DNA of 50,810 nt from Geosiphon pyriformis (lineage: Eukaryota; Glomeromycota; Glomeromycetes; Archaeosporales; Geosiphonaceae), in the NCBI GenBank assembly GCA_016748015.1, contig JAAOMT010000672.1, positions 580,406 to 631,215 on the forward strand, in the 5' to 3' direction. A program made the translations under genes and the position numbers. Positions 44,937 to 50,810 of this stretch are shown here, piece after piece; position 1 is the stretch's first letter, and each line of letters starts with the position of its first letter. The notes under the pieces were generated by a model. The model was not told where the DNA came from. It saw nothing but the letters and a program-made list of their open reading frames with translations, and ran no database searches.

Positions 44937-47900
44937 ATGGCTAGTGTGGACAAAATCGAACGTGAATTAGAATACGCTAAGACCCAGTATGATAAATGCG
45001 AGGAGAAGCTGAAGGAAAAGGAGAAGCTAGAAAAGTTAATGGAGGCTGAGAAGGAAGATGAGTTACGTGAAAAGGAAGATGAGTTACGTGAAAAGGAAGA
45101 TGAGTTACGTGAATTGAAGAAGAATTTGAGACAAGAGAAGTACAAGAACGAAAACGAAAAGCATTGGTGGATAGAAGATATACAAGCGCTAGAAAAGCAA
45201 AAAGAAAAGCTAGAAAAGCAAAAAGAAAAGCTAGAAAAGCAAAAAGAAAAGCTAGAAAAGCAAAAAGAAAAGCAAATAGAAAAGCTAGAAGAAGAAGTGA
45301 AGGAGCTAAAAACGAGTAAAGATAGATGGGAGTTGCAGATGCAACAATTACAAAATACGTTGATGGAAACAACTAAGACAGGTAACTCGGGCGTTGGGAA
45401 ATGGAGTAGGATAAAAAAGTACTTTCTTATCCACCCTATTACCATTATCCTTCGTTCATTTGACTAATTTGTGCTCATTTACTTCTGCCTCTTACTTCCA
45501 AAATTGCTTTGCATTTAACTCAATAATAAAACCTTTTGACTTAATGTTAGCTCTTAACTTAAGTTTTACTCTTCACCTCCGTTATCTATCATCTATACCC
45601 GTTTTCATCTATTTGAGAGAACGCTCGATATACTCTTATGATGTTAATTAACTATTGCTTTCTTCCTTCCCTTTTCTTGTCGCCGATGTGCTTTATTTGT
45701 TTCTTATAGCTAAGTCTTCCACTGGTAGGTTATTTGTTCAATCTATTTTTATTAACATGTGTTTTGAGTTTGAAGTGATCCTTTTTAGTATTAAGTTTCA
45801 TCTAGTATAAATACTAAGTTATAATTCTTTCTAGAAACTGGCAGTGATTTCATCTCCTCTACCTCAGAATCTCTGAAAAGTGAGTACCTTTCTTCTTTTG
45901 TAACTGAATCTAATTAATATTTTAACTATCCTTTCTCATTTCTAACTATAATGCATGAAATTCAGGATCAATGGTGGAGGCATTTGAGCAAAAATACAAA
46001 GATGATCTCGGTGTCTTGCAGCTTTTTGAAAAACATATTGACGACTGTGCACACGAGTGGGAAACTGCTCAGGATCTTATATATTATGCTCCATACAGTG
46101 TTCTCTTCCAAGGATCTGGGACTGGGAAGTCTAGACTTCTTCATCAGCTTGCTCAAGACCGCTTTGTTATATACTTATGCTTTCATGCGAATTCTAGTTC
46201 AGGAGTTCCACCCGCGACACCAACTGTTCGTAATTTCTTTCTTTATCAGGAGGAAAATGAAATGGTTTACATAGCGGCATTTTTCTGTAGTTGTATAGAA
46301 TTTCTTGACGGAAAAAGCATTGAAGATTGGAAGAATCAACAGCGAGATCCCGAATTTGAAAAAAAAATAATAAACAAAGCTAATAGCTTAGTGACATCCT
46401 GGAAAGAAGGCTCAATTGAGTTAAATCTGATGGATGAAACATCTTGTGCAAATAAAATTGCAGAAGTTTGGAAAAAGGTTGAACCACATTTATCGAAGAT
46501 CGTCAACAAAAAGGCAAAACTTGTATTCGCGTTTGATGAATCACGGACTTTACTAGGGACGTTAGGACAAAGTAAAGCATTTATCCACACTCGCCGAGCT
46601 TTACGTTGTCTTCCTTCGGGCGTTTTTGCCATATTCGCTGATACCATTTCAAACCTCGCTGACTTTGCGCCATTAGCATCTTTGGATCCCTCAGCCCGAT
46701 TATACTTAAATAAGAATAAACTTTTCCCGCCATTTTATTTTATGGGTACGTTTGATTTATTTAGCCAAACAAACTCAGACTCGGAACAACTATTAAAGTT
46801 AGAAGAGCTGTTCGCACTAGGACGACCTTTGTGGGGTGCGGCTTTGAGGAGTGCTGCCAAACTCAATGAACTTATGAAACTAGCACGACAAAAACTCTTG
46901 GGTGGAGGTATAACCGTGTATGATTGGCTTAACAAACCAACTTTAGCTTCTGGTCTCGCTATTTTATCTTCTCGCATCTCACTTGATGTCACAGCTGAGT
47001 CTCGCATTGCTTCGGAATTAGTTGCCGGATTCATGGGGATATGCGTTCACGTTTCAGAGGATCGGCATAAACTATTGGCATTCTATCCGTCTGAACCGAT
47101 ACTTGCTGAGGCTGCAGCATTGCTTATGAAAGACCAGAATGTGTTGAGAAAACTACTCCACTTTCTACTAGATGCATTACACACTGGTTATATAGAACCT
47201 GGCTATCGTGGAGAGTTGGTCGCCCGTTTACTTTTAATGATCGCTTGGGATCATGCTACTAGAGATAGAGATATATCACCACACTTGGGAAATCTAGGAT
47301 ATTCGAAGGAGTTTGTTTCACGCCCAATTAGAGTGAAGGAGTTTTTGATATCTCTTTTCGGGCAGGAGAACTATGACGAACATATTCAAAGTTTCCCTCA
47401 AAAGTTGGCTGATGGTTTACTTGCATTTACACACTTCATTCCGGTTACTTACACCCCAAACCAGACACAATTGAGAACTCTATTCATTCGCTTCGCAGCT
47501 GTGATATGTAAACGTAACCAAGCAGGAGTTGACTTGATAATTCCAGTTTTGTTGGATTGGGATGGATCTAGTCCTATTTCAGTTGATTCAATGTCTTACT
47601 TTCTAATTCAAGTCAAGAATTGGAGTAAGATTTACGATGCTCATTGGCCTTCATCAGCCACAAGTAAACTCTCGAGGGAGTTTGTCTATAAAGGTAAAAC
47701 TACAGAGGAAAACCAAAATCCCTACCTGTCTCTATATCTTCAGCTGGGTGCTCCAGAGCCAGCTTTGGAATCATTTTATATCGAGAGCTTTCCAGCCTTT
47801 AACACAAAGTTACAAAAGAAGACACGACTTGAAGCAGAGAAAGCAGGAAAAGCAAAGACACAATATTGTATATCTGGATTAGGGTTGGATAAGATTTTGT

Positions 47901-48046
47901 ATCGTTGCCTGGATAAATTGAGTGATGATGATATTAGTATTTTGAAACAGCTTTTGTGTGCATGGCCTGATCCTTTAAATTTGGCTAAACATGAAAATGT
48001 TAAGTCACTATTGCGATCAATGATGCCACTTGTGTATGAAAAATAA
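44937..48046 (+). CDS. Crinkler-type coiled-coil / P-loop NTPase / REase-fold protein, four-exon model
   Basis: Proposed exons: 44937-45381, 45710-45724, 45835-45879, 45966-48046, giving 861 residues with canonical GT-AG ends and a kept frame. The ATG context is acaccATGg. Exon 1 encodes a long charged coiled coil (residues about 5-140). Exon 4 (numbering from its Met at 45971) has Walker A GSGTGKS at 48-54, Walker B FAFDE at 186-190, and a sensor-like FAIFADT at 219-225. A C-terminal nuclease-type core has RGELVAR (E415), GVDLIIPV (D521) and IQVKN (Q547, K549), the D...(E/Q)xK pattern of restriction-endonuclease folds. NTPase plus REase is the layout described for fungal and oomycete Crinkler-type effectors; effector action is inference. 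No secretion signal is seen. GC content is higher than its surroundings and there are no stops. AATAAA overlaps the stop codon. Confidence 0.82.
45051..45113 (+). repeat. 21-bp tandem repeat, 3 units, coding heptads
   Basis: Three identical 21-base units (45051-45071, 45072-45092, 45093-45113) encode KEDELRE repeats in exon 1, one coiled-coil heptad each. Confidence 0.92.
45188..45271 (+). repeat. 21-bp tandem repeat, 4 units, coding heptads
   Basis: Four 21-base units (45188-45271) encode KLEKQKE-type heptads. A different unit from the one at 45051 but the same length, so each unit gained or lost adds or removes one heptad. Confidence 0.92.
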
Positions 48047-48112
48047 AAATGACATGATTTTTTATTAGATTAACAATTCAATATTTTAGATTAATTAATT
48101 GAACAATATATT
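48047..48112. other. 3' flank of the NTPase-nuclease gene
   Basis: 66 bases between the gene's stop codon and an old LTR; likely holds the cleavage site after the AATAAA at the stop codon. Confidence 0.4.
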
Positions 48113-48650
48113 GTTACGGGTTTGAGTAATGGAAATAATAAAAAAGAAAATTCAATCAAAGAAACGAATTGAATTTGTAAAGATTCAATGTGTGTAATCA
48201 ATTTTAGAATCACTTAATTTTTTTTGGAAAATTTGAAAATAGAAAAATAGTTCATGATTGTCAATAAAATAACACTATTGCGATTATTTTATGTTTTACT
48301 TGGTGATTTTAAAAATCAATAATAGGTATTGTGCTTTTTAATTGTTTTTTTATTCAAAAAATTACAAAAGCAAACAAATATTTTTTAAATTAAATTAAGA
48401 AATACCAATTAGTTTTTTATTTACAAATATTTAAATACTTAAAGATAAAAAATTAAAAAAGAGAAATAAATAAAATAAGAAAAAATATTGGATATATTTT
48501 TATTGTATTTAATTTTTAGATTTTATGTTTTTTTATATGTAACTATTAATAATTAGATTAACAATTAAATTAATAATTAAGTTAATTTAAAGCTTATTTG
48601 TTTTTTATATAAATTTTTTAATTATTTTTTTAATTATATTGAAAAACAAT
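48113..48650 (-). repeat. Old family-C-like LTR, strongly diverged
   Basis: Begins TTGTTACGGG and parallels 48656-49320 in order: aatggaaataat, attcaatnnaaag, gattcaatgtg near 48130-48195; aataccaattag and aaatacttaaagat near 48400-48445; and a worn 12-bp-repeat zone (attagattaacaattaaatt) near 48550-48590. Identity is low and the far end unclear. An old solo LTR or fragment, 66 bases from the host gene. Confidence 0.55.
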
Positions 48651-48655
48651 AATAT

Positions 48656-49406
48656 TGTTACAGGTTAAAGTAACAAGCTAATGGATAGCAAGGGAAAACA
48701 GGATTGTAGGGTGATGGAAATAATCAAAGGGAATTCAATTTTAAAGAGTGAATTGAATGAATATGGATTCAATGTGCAAGATCAGTCTTATAAAATATCT
48801 CAGTCACTATACTTTTCAAAGGTAACTAAGGAATCTGAAGATAGAGAGATAGTCCATACTGTCAACAAATGATTACACTTGGTATAATTCTATGCCTTAC
48901 ATCAGCACTCTTAGAATTCAATATCAAGTATTAAATGTGCTCTTCAGTCATGTTTTATTTAATAATTTTTAAATGCTGCAATTATATGTTTTAGGAAAAA
49001 GGTAAGGAATAACCAACAAGTAATCTTTTATTTTTAAAATATTCAAATACTTGAAAGTAAGAAAAAAGAAATTAATGATAAAAGAAAGATTAAGATGAAG
49101 TTGTTATTTTATTTCTTTTATTTTTTTGATTCTTTCATGCTTTTCTACAGCTAAAAAATTCATCACTTATATAGCTGTTAAAAGTAGTCAATAATTAGGT
49201 CAATGACTAGGTTAATAATCAGGTCAATAATCAGGTTAATGATTAGGTCATTAATCAGATCAATAATCAGGTCAATGATCAGGTCAATGGTCAGGTTATT
49301 GATCAGATCAATAATTACTTACTAAAAATAAAGTGGCTAATTTATGTGACATCAGTGGCTAATACATATGATAATTAATAAAAAGTATAAGTTTCAACTG
49401 TAACAT
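48656..49406 (-). repeat. Family-C LTR (3' LTR of the minus-strand element)
   Basis: Bounded by TGTTACAGG at 48656 and CTGTAACA at 49406; both ends intact. Read on the minus strand it starts TGTTACAGTTG next to the third ORF, so it is the 3' LTR of the element running right to left. TATA box at 49163-49176 (minus). A 12-bp tandem array lies at 49185-49316. A partial copy is at 31156-31590. An open frame at 48681-48872 lies within it and is not taken as a gene. Confidence 0.87.
49185..49316. repeat. 12-bp tandem array in family-C LTR
   Basis: Eleven imperfect 12-base units of the form aggtcaataatc, just upstream (in element orientation) of the LTR TATA box. Variation is mostly c/t and a/g. 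A shorter version lies at about 31226-31305 in the other copy. Confidence 0.88.
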
Positions 49407-50127
49407 CATCATCTTCAAAGAGATTGAGCTCTGGCGAAATTAAGCTATTTATGATGTAATCTATTGGAAAGGTTTTATCTAACTCAAAGCTAATTAGTTT
49501 GTTGAAGTTTTTTGTGGATAAAATATATAACACTTAAAACAAAATGAGTTTTGTATCCAAGAGACCAAATATTTGTATTAGAGTTTTGGCTTTTTTAGCA
49601 ATAGTTAAAACTCTTGAAATATATAACTGTATAATGCCCAAAATTTCTGCCTGTATCTCTGAAGTTGTTTTTTTTATGAGTTTTATATCCTTTATGATTT
49701 CACCAAGATGATCATAAAGTTCTAATTGCCTTTCATATGACAAGTTTTTGTCTATGGGTAAGATTTCTTGTAGTGTTTTTCCAATTGTGTTGGAAGGTAG
49801 AAATATAACTGCTGTTATACTTTTTAACAGATATTTATCCATTTTACTACCAATTCTTTCTCTTCTGGTAGTAGTTTTCTTTGGTCTAATAACAGTATAT
49901 ATTCTACTGTTATCAATTATAGTGGTTTGTTTTCCAATGGTCAGAGTAGCATTTGGATAGTTTTTGATCCAATACTTATAAAGAGTATAGAAAGTATTTT
50001 GAATGTTTTGATCCAGAAAATAATTGTTTATATTGATTGAAAATACCTCTGTTTTAAGAATGGTGTATTTATTTATACTTAATTTTTGCTGATCATTTGA
50101 GTCGATATTACCACAACAGGCAGCCAA
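49407..50127 (-). pseudogene. Third ORF of the family-C element
   Basis: Open from ATG 50127 to TAA 49534 (197 codons), at the position of the third ORF in families A and B. After the TAA the same frame stays open into the LTR (VLYILSTKNFNKLISFEL, DYIINSLISPELNLFEDDD), so the stop may be a CAA-to-TAA change. Its start overlaps the integrase C terminus in another frame. Composition: Ile/Lys/Thr-rich with a basic patch PKKTTTRRERIGSK (residues about 95-110) and helical text after it (RQLELYDHLGEIIKDIKLIKK). No domain recognised and no membrane signature. Confidence 0.6.
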
Positions 50128-50810
50128 TTAGGTCGTTTATGATATTTCTTGAATTGTGTACCATGAACAGAATGATCATTGAAGATTGTTCCAGATTGAT
50201 CCTGAAGAATATAAGAATTATTGTTCAAAACTTTGTTAACTATAAAAGATTTTTTTCACTGGCTAGAAAATTTATCACCATAAACATTGTCTTTATCTGA
50301 ATAGTATTTTAGTACCAAGTTATCAACACTTAAAGAAAGTGTTTTATAGATTTTCTTTTTTTTAAGCTTTTCTTAGAACTGTTTTATCTTTTTAAAAGCA
50401 ATTATTCATGCTTCTACCAAGGAATTAAGAATGGTACCAAGTCTTCTTTGCAAAATGTTTTTGTAATTCTCTATTGTGATTTCTTCAAAGGATATTGTTT
50501 TAATGTCAGTTTCTATTGGTAGCATTGCCATGCTTCCATAGAGCAGATAAAAAGATTCATAACTTGTTATGTTATGATTCACAATTCTAAAAGCAAACAA
50601 AGCTGAAGGCAGTACTTTGTCTCATAAGTTTGTTTCTTTACTGGTTTTGGCTAAGGTTTCACATAGTGTTCTATTGAAACGTTCCACTAGGCTATTTGTT
50701 TAGGGGTGATAAGGGGAGAAAAGTTTATAACATATTTCCATTTTTCTACAAAGTTCTTCAACCAGTATACTGAAAAAAGCTCTTTCTTTATCAGATAAAA
50801 GTTTTTTGGA
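50128..50810 (-). pseudogene. Integrase C-terminal part of family-C element
   Basis: Minus strand, running off the right edge. The rve end is SLVERFNRTLCETLAKTS near 50690-50640 (catalytic Glu kept), then FAFRIVNHNITSYESFYLLYG and MLPIETDIKT (open at 50600-50406), then a GPY/F-like module near 50300-50130 (KFSSQ, stop, KKSFIVNKVLNNNSYILQD). Stops at likely Gln and Trp positions (50700, 50398, 50265) make it a pseudogene. It establishes that the LTR at 48656-49406 belongs to a Ty3/Gypsy element pointing left. Confidence 0.85.

Noticed and set aside
44894-45445. Minus-strand 183- and 131-codon frames over the coiled-coil exon
   Set aside because: Shadows of the plus-strand 21-bp repeats; Ser/Phe and Leu/Phe low-complexity translations.
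48681-48872. 63-codon frame after the host gene
   Set aside because: Lies within the family-C LTR.
49185-49316. CRISPR-like array
   Set aside because: Units are 12 bases with no unique spacers, inside an LTR; a simple tandem repeat.

Overview
The window looks like repeat-rich DNA from an arbuscular mycorrhizal fungus (Glomeromycotina, Rhizophagus-like). That placement rests on the very AT-rich sequence, the Ty3/Gypsy and LINE families, and a Crinkler-type NTPase-nuclease gene with introns. It comes from recognising families by reading, not from a search. Only one gene looks like a functional host gene: a four-exon coiled-coil plus P-loop NTPase plus restriction-endonuclease-fold protein at 44937-48046. 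Nearly everything else is decayed mobile DNA.

Layout. Positions 1-25495 hold nested Ty3/Gypsy elements. An old family-A element (A0: 1-917 and 23737-25495) was split by a second family-A element (A1, 918-23732) that left a 4-bp CTAT duplication. A1 carries a pogo/Tigger-like DNA transposon (1454-5711, TA duplication) in its 5' LTR. It also carries a complete family-B Gypsy element (8119-17978, GTAT duplication) just upstream of its protease. A third family-A element (A3, 25496-31155) shares one LTR with A0. It is followed by a family-C LTR piece (31156-31590), a fourth family-A element (A4, 31591-35989), a family-B LTR plus gag (35990-38222) and an integrase scrap (38223-38400). Positions 38560-44030 hold two LINE remnants on the minus strand: one ORF1 only, one ORF2 C-terminal half. 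They are separated by extremely AT-rich filler. After the host gene come an old family-C-like LTR, a well-kept family-C LTR and the 3' end of a family-C element on the minus strand (48113-50810).

How the elements are built. Reconstructed from families A and B, the order is LTR, gag (capsid, CCHC knuckle), protease, a cysteine-rich domain, a dUTPase domain with recognisable motifs 1-5, a linker, RT, RNase H, integrase (HHCC, rve, GPY/F), a third ORF of about 200-300 codons, and LTR. The most notable signals are the dUTPase and Cys-rich modules between protease and RT, and the third ORF, whose reading frame runs across the polypurine tract into the 3' LTR in families A and B.

Decay. Pol genes carry many TAA/TAG where Gln is expected, TGA where Trp or Arg is expected, and Asp-to-Asn, Glu-to-Lys and Gly-to-Glu/Arg/Ser changes at catalytic sites. 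LTR ends have changed TG to TA and CA to TA. This points to a C-to-T process favouring CpA, like RIP or deamination of methylated cytosine. The host NTPase-nuclease gene shows none of it.
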